Source: Spirochaetaceae bacterium (GTDB lineage: Bacteria > Spirochaetota > Spirochaetia > SZUA-6 > Bin103). Taken from it: a stretch of 64,000 bases of DNA. A program made the translations under genes and the position numbers. The notes beneath the pieces were generated by a model. That model was not told the DNA's origin. It did not search any database and saw nothing but the letters and a program-made list of their open reading frames with translations. The stretch is from the NCBI GenBank assembly GCA_028818385.1, contig JAPPNY010000208.1:8098-72097 (forward strand), in the 5' to 3' direction. Below are positions 46,281-54,231 of the stretch, one piece after another. Each line of letters starts with the position of its first letter. The first letter of the stretch is position 1.

Positions 46281-47090
46281 TTGGCCGAATCACGCCGCGG
46301 GCCTCCGGCGTTCGCGCTGGACCGCGTCACGCTGCGCATCGACCGGACTCCTGTCCTGAAGGCCATGAGCTGGTCGGCGGAGACGGGACAGCGCTGGGCG
46401 GTGCTGGGACCCAACGGCTGCGGCAAGAGCACCCTGCTGCGGTTGCTTGCCGGGCGCGTGCATCCTTCCTCCGGCACCGTCGACCTGCTGGGCCATCGCG
46501 TCGGCCGGGTCGACCTGGGCCCGTTGCGGCGTGCCATCGCCTGGGTGCACGCCGACCTGCTGCAGTGGATCCCTCGCTTCCAGACGGTGCTGGAGACCGT
46601 CGTCGCCGGCATGCGCGGCACCTTCGTGGTCTATGACCGGATCGCACCGCCGGAGGCGGACCGCGCCATGCAGGAGCTGCGTGCGGTGGGCATGGCGGCG
46701 CTGCGCGAGCGGCGGTTCGTGACGCTGTCCACCGGCGAGCGGCAGCGTACGCTCATCGCACGCGCGTTCGCGGCGCGCCCGGCGCTGGTGCTGCTGGACG
46801 AGCCGTGCGCCGGCCTGGACCCGCGGGCGCGCGAGGAGTTCCTGACGGCGCTGCGCACGGCCGTCGACCGATCGTCCAGCGATGGATCGCCCGCCACGGT
46901 CGTCTACGTCACCCACAGCATCGAGGAGCTGGACGGCTCCTACGACGGAGTCCTGCTGATGAAGGACGGTGCCGGAGCGGGCGCCGGGCCGCCTGCGAAA
47001 CAGCTTACCGACGCGAACCTGTCACGGCTGTTCGGCGTGCCGTGCGCGGTGATCGCCGACGGCGGCCGCTACTGGCTGCATGTCGGCTGA
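46281..47090 (+). CDS. ABC transporter ATP-binding protein
   Basis: ATPase of 269 residues: Walker A GPNGCGKST, Q-loop in ADLLQW, signature LSTGERQR, Walker B ALVLLDEPCAGLD, and the His switch in VYVTHSIEEL. It resembles the ModF/YlmA group of single ATPases. No permease or binding protein is adjacent; the partner is unknown, and a non-transport role cannot be excluded. TTG 46281 is the first standard start after the rho stop; CTG 46251, which overlaps that stop as CTGA, would add 10 residues. Convergent with the second lnt. Confidence 0.88.
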   Translation: MAESRRGPPAFALDRVTLRIDRTPVLKAMSWSAETGQRWAVLGPNGCGKSTLLRLLAGRVHPSSGTVDLLGHRVGRVDLGPLRRAIAWVHADLLQWIPRFQTVLETVVAGMRGTFVVYDRIAPPEADRAMQELRAVGMAALRERRFVTLSTGERQRTLIARAFAARPALVLLDEPCAGLDPRAREEFLTALRTAVDRSSSDGSPATVVYVTHSIEELDGSYDGVLLMKDGAGAGAGPPAKQLTDANLSRLFGVPCAVIADGGRYWLHVG

Positions 47091-47093
47091 GGC

Positions 47094-47131
47094 GTCCGCC
47101 GGATTGGCGCGTCAGCGGCAGTCCGGCGGAC
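47094..47131. terminator. Hairpin between convergent ABC ATPase and lnt genes
   Basis: Perfect 10-bp stem GTCCGCCGGA/TCCGGCGGAC with an 18-nt loop, filling the 44-bp gap between two stop codons. No T-tract. Confidence 0.5.
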
Positions 47132-47134
47132 ACC

Positions 47135-48781
47135 TCAGCGGTCGGTGGGGATGGGCCGACAGCGGCGCCGCTCGCCGCGTGCCGTCCTCGGCAGGCGACG
47201 GTGTCGGGGCGCAAGCAGCAGGATGAGGACGAGGATCAGGGCGACGGGCAGGTAGTCGCCGAAGGCGGTATACGGCGTCGTGGCCGGCGTCGCCGGCAGG
47301 TGCAGTGTGACCAGGGCGGCATCCTCCGTGAACGGCGGCAGTACGGATCCCGGAATCGTCCGCCCGTACACGTCGAGAGCTGCGGTGATGCCGCCGTTGG
47401 TCGATCGGAGCAGCGGCCGCGCATTCTCCACGGACCGGAAGCGCGCCGCCACCAGGTGCTGGGTCTCCGACGACACGGTGCGCGACCATGAGTCGTTGGT
47501 GAGGTTGACCAGCACCTCCGCGCCGGCGCGGACGAAGCGCCGGTTCAAGGCGGGAAAGGCGTCCTCGAAGCAGATCGGCGTGGACAGGCGCACGCCGCGG
47601 CCGTCGGACAGGCTGACCGTGAACACCGTCGGCTGGTCGCCGGCGACCCATCCGGCGCCGATGCCGACCGCCGAACGATAGAACCGGCGCACGAAATCGA
47701 CCTCGTAGAACGGCACCGCCTCCGCGAACGGAACGAGTTGCTGCTTGCGGTAGTGGTCGAACCGGCTCGCTCCCGGGCCGATCAGGAAGGAGGAGTTGCT
47801 GCGCTCGCCGGCATCGGCATCGACTTCGTAGGGAGCGCCTGTGATCAAGTGAACATTCAGTCCCCGCAGGAACGGCGCCAGCGGGTCGCCGTCCGGCATG
47901 ACCTCATAGGACTCGGCGTCCGGGTGGCCGAGCGGCTGGTAGACCAGGGCAGTCTCGCTCCAGACCACAAGGTCGAGGTCGCCTTCTTCAAGCACCTGGC
48001 GCGTGAGCCGCATCAGGGTCAGAAGGCTGTCGCTGATGGCTCGGTAACGGGAGATGGGGTCTTGAGAGGCCCATGGATCGTGGTTGTGCTGGATCAGCGC
48101 CACCTCGATCGGCGTGACCGCTCCGGACTCCGACTCCCGGCTCGCATCGGCGCCGAGGCGGACGAAGCCGTACCCCAGCGCGCCGATCGCCAGCACCGCG
48201 ACCATGAACCAGGTCCGTACCGGTTGCTGCCGCCACGGCCGCTTCACCCCTTCCGCGACCGCGGCGTTGATCAGCGCCATCAGCAGCGACAGTCCCCACA
48301 CGCCGGTCAGCGCCGTGAACTGGATCAGCGGGGTGACCGTGTTCACCGGATAGGCCGCGAGCCCCCAGGGGAAGCCCAGGAACCCGGACGACTTCAAGTA
48401 CTCGTAGACCGTCCAGGCGGCGGCGACGGCATACGGGCGCATCGGTCCGGCGGCGACGGCCACGCCGCGGAGCACCGGTCCCAACAGAGCCCCGAACAGC
48501 GCGTACCCGAGCACGGGGCCTCCCAGCGTCCAGAGTGCGTACTCGTGGAAGTACTGAAGCCAGTAGTACGACAGCGGCGTGGCGACCACCATGAACAGGA
48601 CGGTGGCGGCGGCTGCCTGTGCATGGGAGCGGCAGCGGTAGATCGACAGGAACAGCGGCGCGAAGGCAAAGGGCCCGAGCAGTGGATTGCCAAGCGGCGC
48701 AAGCTCGTTCGGGAGAGCCAGGGGCACGGCGATCGCGGATACGGCCGCCGGCACGTAGCGATGGAGCCACACGTGCGCCAT
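47135..48781 (-). CDS. lnt: Apolipoprotein N-acyltransferase, second copy
   Basis: 548 residues: N-terminal helices, nitrilase-like domain with Glu in VVWSETALVY, Lys in YRKQQLVPFAEAVP and Cys in TPICFEDAFP, then a last helix and a basic tail. The catalytic set is complete, so both Lnt copies look active. They differ enough to be old paralogues, which is common in spirochaetes. They may act on different lipoprotein pools or acyl donors. ATG 48781, with only 42 bp to the divergent Cys-rich gene. Confidence 0.92.
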   Translation of the reverse strand: MAHVWLHRYVPAAVSAIAVPLALPNELAPLGNPLLGPFAFAPLFLSIYRCRSHAQAAAATVLFMVVATPLSYYWLQYFHEYALWTLGGPVLGYALFGALLGPVLRGVAVAAGPMRPYAVAAAWTVYEYLKSSGFLGFPWGLAAYPVNTVTPLIQFTALTGVWGLSLLMALINAAVAEGVKRPWRQQPVRTWFMVAVLAIGALGYGFVRLGADASRESESGAVTPIEVALIQHNHDPWASQDPISRYRAISDSLLTLMRLTRQVLEEGDLDLVVWSETALVYQPLGHPDAESYEVMPDGDPLAPFLRGLNVHLITGAPYEVDADAGERSNSSFLIGPGASRFDHYRKQQLVPFAEAVPFYEVDFVRRFYRSAVGIGAGWVAGDQPTVFTVSLSDGRGVRLSTPICFEDAFPALNRRFVRAGAEVLVNLTNDSWSRTVSSETQHLVAARFRSVENARPLLRSTNGGITAALDVYGRTIPGSVLPPFTEDAALVTLHLPATPATTPYTAFGDYLPVALILVLILLLAPRHRRLPRTARGERRRCRPIPTDR

Positions 48782-48823
48782 GGTAGCTCGCTTCCGAAGC
48801 TCGTTCGCGCTAAACTGCCCGCC

Positions 48824-49177
48824 GTGTTCGCCGAGCTGCAGCGCAAGTGGGACGATCTGTGTACGCAGTGTGGGCAGTGCTGCTATCGGCGCGATCGGGT
48901 GCAGGGCGAGCTGGTCATCGACCGTGACTCGCCGTGCCGGTTTCTGGACGTGTCGACCCAGCTCTGCACGGTCTACGAGTCACGCCTGTCGACCTGTGCG
49001 AACTGCAAGCGCCTGACGATCTTCCACGCGCTGTTCTCGCGCTATCTGCCCGACGACTGCGGGTACGTGGAAGCGTTCAGGATATGGCGTAAACCACCCA
49101 CCGACCGTCAGCGTCCCGCAGCTCCAGGCTCTGCCCCGAACGGAACGACGGAAACGCCTCCTGATACTGCGCCTTGA
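48824..49177 (+). CDS. YkgJ/YcgN-family cysteine-cluster protein
   Basis: 117 residues. The pattern C-x2-C-x2-C-C (CTQCGQCC) followed by CRFLD, C-x-VYESRLSTC-x2-C and DDCGYVEAF fits the UPF0260/YkgJ group, which is predicted to bind zinc or an iron-sulphur cluster; function unknown. GTG 48824 is chosen because homology begins at MFAELQRKWDDLC; TAAACT lies 7 nt upstream, compatible with a leaderless message. The last 33 codons overlap the convergent gene ending at 49077, giving an atypical Pro/Thr-rich tail. Confidence 0.8.
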   Translation: MFAELQRKWDDLCTQCGQCCYRRDRVQGELVIDRDSPCRFLDVSTQLCTVYESRLSTCANCKRLTIFHALFSRYLPDDCGYVEAFRIWRKPPTDRQRPAAPGSAPNGTTETPPDTAP

Positions 49178-50246
49178 AGCTGACCTCGACCCGGTACCGC
49201 GCACTGCCGCCGTGTGCGTCCAGGGCCTCGACCATGCCCACCGTGATCACCTCGTCGGCGGTCAGGCCGCGGTAGGGAGAGTTGCCGAAGTAGTCGTCCA
49301 GCATCGTTCGCAGCGACTCGCGCGTCACTGCCGACCCGTCCGGAAGGCGAATCTCCTGGTCGACGGCTGCCAGCACGCTGGCGGTGTCCTTCTCCAGGAA
49401 GCGGTCGGCCCCGTCGAGCACCGCCATGACGACCGATGTCCGGTCGGCCAGCGCCTTGTTGCGGGCTTCCGAGGCGCTCATGCGCCGTTCGGCTTCCGCG
49501 GCCGATTCCATGGGAGCGGGAGACCAGTTGGCGGGGACCCGTTGCTCGTTGGAGAACAGGATCGCCGAGACCAGCCACGTGTCTCCGACGGGGCGCAGCA
49601 CGAACCGCTGCTCGGTGCCCCAGAACGGAACGGCGGCCGACAGATCCATGCGAGCGTCCAGGCTGACCTCGAAGGCGTCCGCCAAGGCCCCGGTTCCGAT
49701 CCCGTAGCGGTGAGCCATCACGTTGTCGACGTCGTAAATCTGGCCGAGCGAGATTCCCGCCAGCGATCGCTCCGCGAACAGCGCGTCCAGCACGGAGTGC
49801 GCCTGGGAGCGGGTCACGTTCGTTCCCGCCACGAATACCGAGCCGTCCAGCATGGACACGATCGCGTCGGAGTCGTGGGCCAGGAAGGCGCTTGCGAGAC
49901 GCAGCAGCTGCGACACCACCAGGCTGGATGTCCAGCCCGTCGTGTCGACCTCTTCAGCCGGCGGCCGGTCGGGCAGGTCGATCTTCTCGCGTTGCTGCTC
50001 CCCGATGGCATCCGGGTCCAGAGCGGGGTTCAGTTCGAAGGCGAGCCGGCGCATCCCTGCGGCCAGCTCGATCTTGCCCACTTCCTCGTACTGAAGACCT
50101 GCCAAGTAGTACGACTCGGCCATCTCGACCTTTTTCTCCGGGGGAAGAGCCGCCAGATCGGCCGGCAGGGCGAGGGCCGGCGTACCCAGCGCCAGCAGAC
50201 AAGTGACGAGTCCTGTTGCGGTCAAGAACCGGCGAACGGTAACCAT
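49077..50246 (-). CDS. Secreted protein of unknown function
   Basis: 389 residues with a signal peptide (FLTATGLVTCLLALGTPALA, cleavage after ALA), then an alpha-helical region that could be TPR-like (EMAESYYLAGLQYEEVGKIELA). Two similar halves follow, each beginning with an acidic helix plus L-x-x-L-D-x-L/D-x-x-F (VLDALFAERSLAGISLGQI and MLDDYFGNSPYRGLTADEV) and ending in strands (RYGIGTGALADAFEVSLDA and ARYRVEVSFKAQYQEA), so an internal duplication of an NTF2-like fold is possible. I do not recognise the family. ATG 50246, 9 nt after TATAGT. Confidence 0.65.
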   Translation of the reverse strand: MVTVRRFLTATGLVTCLLALGTPALALPADLAALPPEKKVEMAESYYLAGLQYEEVGKIELAAGMRRLAFELNPALDPDAIGEQQREKIDLPDRPPAEEVDTTGWTSSLVVSQLLRLASAFLAHDSDAIVSMLDGSVFVAGTNVTRSQAHSVLDALFAERSLAGISLGQIYDVDNVMAHRYGIGTGALADAFEVSLDARMDLSAAVPFWGTEQRFVLRPVGDTWLVSAILFSNEQRVPANWSPAPMESAAEAERRMSASEARNKALADRTSVVMAVLDGADRFLEKDTASVLAAVDQEIRLPDGSAVTRESLRTMLDDYFGNSPYRGLTADEVITVGMVEALDAHGGSARYRVEVSFKAQYQEAFPSFRSGQSLELRDADGRWVVYAIS

Positions 50247-50334
50247 GGCGGGAACACTATACCATCAGCGGCGGCGTGTGACGAGACGACGCAAGCGCCG
50301 GTCGGACGGGAATCGTGGGCCGCGCGCGGAACCT

Positions 50335-50419
50335 TGCCGGAGACCGGATTCGAACCGGTACGGTCCATGCGGACCAGGGGATTTTAAGTCCCCGGTGTCT
50401 ACCGTTTCACCACTCCGGC
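50335..50419 (-). tRNA. tRNA-Leu(TAA)
   Basis: 85 nt, with the long variable arm of class II tRNAs. Acceptor GCCGGAG/CTCCGGC, anticodon loop CTTAAAA with TAA, T-loop GTTCGAATC, discriminator A. CCA not encoded. Confidence 0.95.
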
Positions 50420-50429
50420 GCGGGTCCGG

Positions 50430-50459
50430 AGCCTAACGACGGCTTCGACGCCGGGTCAA
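50430..50459 (-). promoter_or_regulatory. Promoter of tRNA-Leu
   Basis: Minus-strand TTGACC (50459-50454), 18-bp spacer, TAGGCT (50435-50430), 10 nt before the tRNA. Confidence 0.6.
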
Positions 50460-50528
50460 ACCTCGGCGCGCCACCGCCGCCCCGCACGCATTTGACCGTT
50501 ACGCCCGGAGCGTACTACCGTTGGGATT

Positions 50529-50867
50529 GTGTATGCGCTCGTAGAGATCAAGGGAAAGCAGTACCGGGTGAGTCCCGGTACTGAAATCGTCGTCGATCGA
50601 CTGTCGGCCGCGCAGGCGGAGTCGTTCGATCTGGAGTCGGTGCTGCTGTTGTCCGACGGTCATGATGTCCGGGTGGGCAATCCGTATGTCGCCGACGCAC
50701 GGGTACGCGCGCGTGTGGCCGGTGAGGAGCGCGGCAGGAAGATCAGGGTGTCGACCTACCGCCGCCGCAAGCGCACGCAGCGCACGCGTGGCCACCGGCA
50801 GCGCTACACGCGCCTGGTGATCGAGGACGTGGTCGCGGGCGCAGCCGCGGAAGCCGCGGCTTCCTGA
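50529..50867 (+). CDS. rplU: 50S ribosomal protein L21
   Basis: 112 residues starting MYALVEIKGKQYRVSPGTEI, with VLLLSDGHDVRVGNPYV and KIRVSTYRRRKRTQRTRGHRQ, all typical of L21. GTG 50529. Upstream TTGACC and TACTAC (15-bp spacing) may be its promoter, leaving only a short leader. First gene of the rplU-rpmA block; the ysxB gene often found between the two is absent. Confidence 0.95.
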   Translation: MYALVEIKGKQYRVSPGTEIVVDRLSAAQAESFDLESVLLLSDGHDVRVGNPYVADARVRARVAGEERGRKIRVSTYRRRKRTQRTRGHRQRYTRLVIEDVVAGAAAEAAAS

Positions 50868-50879
50868 GGAGAGGCAGAC

Positions 50880-51170
50880 ATGGCTCACAAGAAGGGTGGA
50901 GGAAGCTCGCGCAACGGGCGCGACTCGATCGGCCGCAGGCTCGGCGTCAAGCGCTACGGTGGCGAACGCGTACACGCGGGCACCATTCTGGTGCGTCAAC
51001 GCGGAACCCGGGTGCATCCCGGGCCGAATGTCGGCCTGGGCAGCGACGACACGCTGTTCGCACGGTCTTCCGGCCTGGTCAGGTATTACCGTCGCCGCAA
51101 CCGGAAGTTCGTCTGCGTCGATTCCAGCGGCCCTGTTGACGGCCCTGCGGAGCAGCCCGTCGCGCGCTGA
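50880..51170 (+). CDS. rpmA: 50S ribosomal protein L27
   Basis: 96 residues beginning [21 protein letters not shown]; the G-rich N-terminus reaches the peptidyl-transferase centre. [23 protein letters not shown] is the family core (read in parts). GAGG SD. In the conserved order obg would come next, but nadD follows after 57 bp. Confidence 0.96.
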   Translation: MAHKKGGGSSRNGRDSIGRRLGVKRYGGERVHAGTILVRQRGTRVHPGPNVGLGSDDTLFARSSGLVRYYRRRNRKFVCVDSSGPVDGPAEQPVAR

Positions 51171-51227
51171 CCGGCGTCCGTGCGGACGGCTGCCGGCTGC
51201 CCCGTGTCCTGCGCCGGACCGGGTGCC

Positions 51228-51791
51228 GTGAGGACGGCCATCTTCGGAGGGACCTTCAATCCGGTCCACAACGGCCATCTCCATCTCGCCGCCACCGTCT
51301 GTGCGGAGTTGGCGTACGGGCAGGTGGTCTTCGTGCCCGCGCACGTTCCGCCGCACAAGGACGCCGACGAGCTGATCGCCGGCTCGCACCGGCTGGCGAT
51401 GCTGCGCCGGGCGGTCGCCGGACACGATGCCTTCCGGGTGGACTCGTGCGAATTGGACCGCCGCGGGGTTTCCTACACCATCGACACGGTGCGATACCTC
51501 GGCGCGGTGCGCGGCCGGTTGGGAGTCATCATCGGTGACGATCTGGCGGCCGACTACCGGTCATGGCGCGAGGCGCCCAGCCTGGCCCGTGAGGCCGACC
51601 TGATCCTGGGCCGGCGCATCGACGGCAGCGCGCCGCTGCCGTTCCCGCACCGGGTCGTCCGCAACGTGCGGCTGCCGCTCTCTTCCCGGCTCATCCGCGA
51701 CCGGCTGCGCGCCAGCCTTCCGGTCGATCATCTCACGCCGCCCGCGGTCCTCGAGTACATCCGCTCCCACGGGCTCTATGGCGCGACATGA
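51228..51791 (+). CDS. nadD: Nicotinate-nucleotide adenylyltransferase
   Basis: Forms deamido-NAD from nicotinate mononucleotide and ATP. AIFGGTFNPVHNGHLHLA carries the nucleotidyltransferase G-x-F-x-P-x-H-x-GH motif, FVPAHVPPHK follows, and SSRLIRDRLR is the second ATP motif. GTG 51228 puts the Met 5 residues before the motif, as usual; GTG 51180 would add 16. The stop overlaps the next ATG. 187 residues. Confidence 0.93.
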   Translation: MRTAIFGGTFNPVHNGHLHLAATVCAELAYGQVVFVPAHVPPHKDADELIAGSHRLAMLRRAVAGHDAFRVDSCELDRRGVSYTIDTVRYLGAVRGRLGVIIGDDLAADYRSWREAPSLAREADLILGRRIDGSAPLPFPHRVVRNVRLPLSSRLIRDRLRASLPVDHLTPPAVLEYIRSHGLYGAT

Positions 51792-53047
51792 GGGTTGCCG
51801 GCCCGCGCCGGGGACGGGCGGTGACCGGGGTGATCACGGGGCTCATCGTGGTCATCGCGACCGGCGCATTCGTCCTGAGCTTCGTGAGACTGCGCAGCGA
51901 CGCGGTGAGCGACCTGATCGATGCCCAAGGTCGCATCGCCGTGACCTTCATGCTTCCCATCGACGAACCGTCGCCTTCCTTCGAGGTGCTCATGCTCGAC
52001 GCGAGGACCGGCCGCGCGGCGTTGCTGTTCGTTCCCGGGTCGATCGGCGTGGTGCTCCCGGACCCGCAGCGGATCGGCGCCATCGCGGCGCTGTACGGCC
52101 CGGACGGCCACGCCGCGCTTGGCGGGCGCCTGGCCGAGCTCCTCGATCTGCAACTCGACTTCTACGTCGACCTGTCGTACGAAGGGCTCGGGCGGCTGGT
52201 CGACGTGCTCGGCGGCGTCGAGGTCGTGATCCCGGACACCATTCGGATCCTCGATGCGGACCGCCGCGTTCTGCTGCCATCGGGCAGCGTGGTGCTGGAT
52301 GGCGACATGGCGCGTGCCTACCTCTCGTACCGGAACGCCGAGGAACCTGCCGCCGAGCGGGTCGAACGGGTGCACCGCCTGATGCAGGGCCTGCTACGAT
52401 CCATAGCCGACAGCCCTGTGGTGCTGTCCGACCCCACCGCGAAGCGGTTGCTGTACGATGCGGTCGTCACCGATCTGAACCGGCGCGCCTTCGACCGACT
52501 GTTCGCCACGCTGGTCGAACTGGACACCGACAGGATCAGTTTGCTGCGGGTCCTCGGAAGAGTTCAGGAGGTCGACGATCGCCCGCTGTTGTTCCCGTAT
52601 GAAGAGGGCGCGCTCCTGCGGGATTCCGTCAAGCAGACCATCGCCGCCCTGTCCGTTCCGCTGGACGCCGGGGACGGGGACGTGACTCCCGCCGTGGAGG
52701 TGCTCAACGGCACCCGCACGAGCGGTCTGGCTGCGCAGGCGGCGACGGTCTTCGAGAGCTTCGGCTACCGGGTCGTGGCAGTGGACAACGCCGACCACCC
52801 CGATTACGAGCGGACGCTGTTCGTCGGCCGGCGGGGCGATCCGGAGCAGGCACGTCTGGTTGCGGCATTGATTCAGTGCGAAGGGGATACAGCGCAGGCC
52901 GCGGACAGAGCAATCGCCGCGGACAGAGCAATCGCCGCGGACAGAGTCATCACCCCGGATCGTGCCATCGCTGCGTCGTCGGCCGCCGCGGACGTGACGG
53001 TGATCCTGGGGCGCGACTTCAACGGCCGCATCTGTCAGTCGCGGTAG
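51788..53047 (+). CDS. LytR-CpsA-Psr (LCP) domain protein with LytR_C domain, catalytic arginines lost
   Basis: 419 residues: an N-terminal membrane anchor (VTGVITGLIVVIATGAFVL), an LCP-like domain (FYVDLSYEGLGRLVDVLGGVEVVIP and RAYLSYRNAEEPAAERVERVHRLMQGL, read in parts), then a LytR_C domain with VEVLNGTRTSGLA. LCP enzymes transfer glycopolymers to peptidoglycan using conserved R-x-D and P-R-D arginines; here these positions read PSFEVLML and VPGSIG, so glycopolymer transfer is doubtful. The linker near the end holds a hexapeptide repeat (AADRAI). ATG overlaps the nadD stop. Confidence 0.82.
   Translation: MRVAGPRRGRAVTGVITGLIVVIATGAFVLSFVRLRSDAVSDLIDAQGRIAVTFMLPIDEPSPSFEVLMLDARTGRAALLFVPGSIGVVLPDPQRIGAIAALYGPDGHAALGGRLAELLDLQLDFYVDLSYEGLGRLVDVLGGVEVVIPDTIRILDADRRVLLPSGSVVLDGDMARAYLSYRNAEEPAAERVERVHRLMQGLLRSIADSPVVLSDPTAKRLLYDAVVTDLNRRAFDRLFATLVELDTDRISLLRVLGRVQEVDDRPLLFPYEEGALLRDSVKQTIAALSVPLDAGDGDVTPAVEVLNGTRTSGLAAQAATVFESFGYRVVAVDNADHPDYERTLFVGRRGDPEQARLVAALIQCEGDTAQAADRAIAADRAIAADRVITPDRAIAASSAAADVTVILGRDFNGRICQSR
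52898..52969 (+). repeat. Four tandem 18-bp units in the LCP gene
   Basis: GCCGCGGACAGAGCAATC at 52898-52915 and 52916-52933, a near-copy at 52934-52951 and a degenerate one at 52952-52969. They encode AADRAI, AADRAI, AADRVI, TPDRAI. Confidence 0.9.
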
Positions 53048-53049
53048 AC

Positions 53050-53496
53050 ATGGCACAACAGGAAGACGTCCACCCCGCGAGCGGCAGCCAGCGAACCGCC
53101 CTGGCCCTGGCCGAGTTGCTGGTCGAGCACCAGGCCGAGGAGACGGTCGTCCTCGACGTGAGGCGGCAGAGCGGCTGGACCGACTACTTCGTGATCGCGA
53201 CCACGCGGAGTCATGCTCACTTGCGCGGCGTCCTGCGCCACCTGGACATCGCGCTGCGCCGGATGGGCGACGGCGGCCGCGAACGCACGGGGCAAAGCCT
53301 GCGCCGTGCACCGGACGACAGCGGGTGGGTGCTGGTCGATCTGGGAAGCGTCGTGATCCACCTCATGACCGAGGAGCAGCGGCGGTTCTACGAGTTGGAG
53401 AGGCTCTGGTTCCGGAGTCCTGCGGTCTTCCGGGACCGCGGTTCGCGTCCGGACGCGGACACGCAGGTTTCCAAATCGCGTTCACCGTCCGTATAA
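53050..53496 (+). CDS. rsfS: Ribosomal silencing factor RsfS
   Basis: Binds L14 and blocks subunit joining in slow growth. LAELLVEHQAEETVVLDVR, SGWTDYFVIATTRSHAHLRGV and DSGWVLVDLGSVVIHLMTEEQRRFYELERLW (read in parts) match the family. 148 residues from ATG 53050. Its stop codon TAA lies inside the TATAAT box of the following tRNA-Gln promoter. Confidence 0.93.
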   Translation: MAQQEDVHPASGSQRTALALAELLVEHQAEETVVLDVRRQSGWTDYFVIATTRSHAHLRGVLRHLDIALRRMGDGGRERTGQSLRRAPDDSGWVLVDLGSVVIHLMTEEQRRFYELERLWFRSPAVFRDRGSRPDADTQVSKSRSPSV

Positions 53497-53497
53497 T
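53492..53497 (+). promoter_or_regulatory. -10 box of tRNA-Gln
   Basis: TATAAT, perfect consensus, 10 nt before the tRNA. The -35 (TTTCCA, 53468-53473) is poor. The box overlaps the rsfS stop. Confidence 0.65.
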
Positions 53498-53507
53498 TCT
53501 GTGTCGA

Positions 53508-53579
53508 TGGGACGTCGGCAAGCGGTAAGCCACCGGTTTTTGGTACCGGCATTCGCAGGTTCGAATCCTGCCGTCCCAG
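53508..53579 (+). tRNA. tRNA-Gln(TTG)
   Basis: 72 nt; acceptor TGGGACG/CGTCCCA, anticodon stem CCGGT/ACCGG with loop TTTTGGT (anticodon TTG), T-loop GTTCGAATC, discriminator G. CCA not encoded. It sits between rsfS and rplY, where I recall spoVG in Borrelia. Confidence 0.95.
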
Positions 53580-53601
53580 ATGATACCTATGGAGCAGATA
53601 C

Positions 53602-54231
53602 GTGGAGCAATTGGCATTACGGGCTGAGCCCAGATCGAAGACCCGGACGCGGGAGGCACGCCGGCTGCGCCGTGAAGGGCGGGTGCCGGCGGTAGTATAC
53701 GGCGCCGCCGAGGCGGAGTCGATCTCCGTTGACGCGACGGAGGTGCAGCGGCTGTTCCGCCATGCTTCCGAGAGCACCATCATCTCCCTTTCCACCGGTG
53801 ACGGCGACCGCGACGTACTCATCAAGGACTACCAGACCGACCGTATCACCGACAAGCTCCTGCACATCGACTTTCTCGAGGTGGTAGCCGGCCGCACCCT
53901 GCGCACCCACGTCCCGCTTCACTTCCAGGGTACGCCGATCGGCGTCCGCGAGGGAGGCATCCTGGAGACGCTGCTGCGCGAACTGCACGTCGAGTGCCTG
54001 CCGCGTGACTTGCCGGAGAGCATGGACATCGACATCGAAGGGCTGGACAGCGGGGACTCGATTCACGTGCGGGATCTGGACACGCCGGAAGGCGTCCGCG
54101 TCCTGAGCCCTGCTGACCAGGTGGTCTGCCTCGTCGCTCACCGTCTCGCCGAAGAAGAGGAAGAAGAGGTCGATGAGGAGGAGATCGAAGAGGAAGGCGA
54201 GGACGTCGAGGTTCCCGACGCAGAGGCTTAG
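53602..54231 (+). CDS. rplY: 50S ribosomal protein L25 (Ctc/TL5 form)
   Basis: 5S-rRNA-binding protein. The L25 domain (LRAEPRSKTRTREARRLRREGRVPAVVYG, read in parts; TDKLLHIDFLEV) is followed by the TL5 C-terminal domain (VPLHFQGTPIGVREGGILETLLREL) and an acidic tail (EEEEEEVDEEEIEEEGED). GTG 53602, GGAG upstream. 209 residues. The acidic tail overlaps the pth frame. Confidence 0.95.
   Translation: MEQLALRAEPRSKTRTREARRLRREGRVPAVVYGAAEAESISVDATEVQRLFRHASESTIISLSTGDGDRDVLIKDYQTDRITDKLLHIDFLEVVAGRTLRTHVPLHFQGTPIGVREGGILETLLRELHVECLPRDLPESMDIDIEGLDSGDSIHVRDLDTPEGVRVLSPADQVVCLVAHRLAEEEEEEVDEEEIEEEGEDVEVPDAEA

Noticed and set aside
47738..48823. A long upstream extension of the Cys-cluster gene opposite lnt
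   Set aside because: The extension is the antisense of lnt; homology to the YkgJ group starts at GTG 48824.
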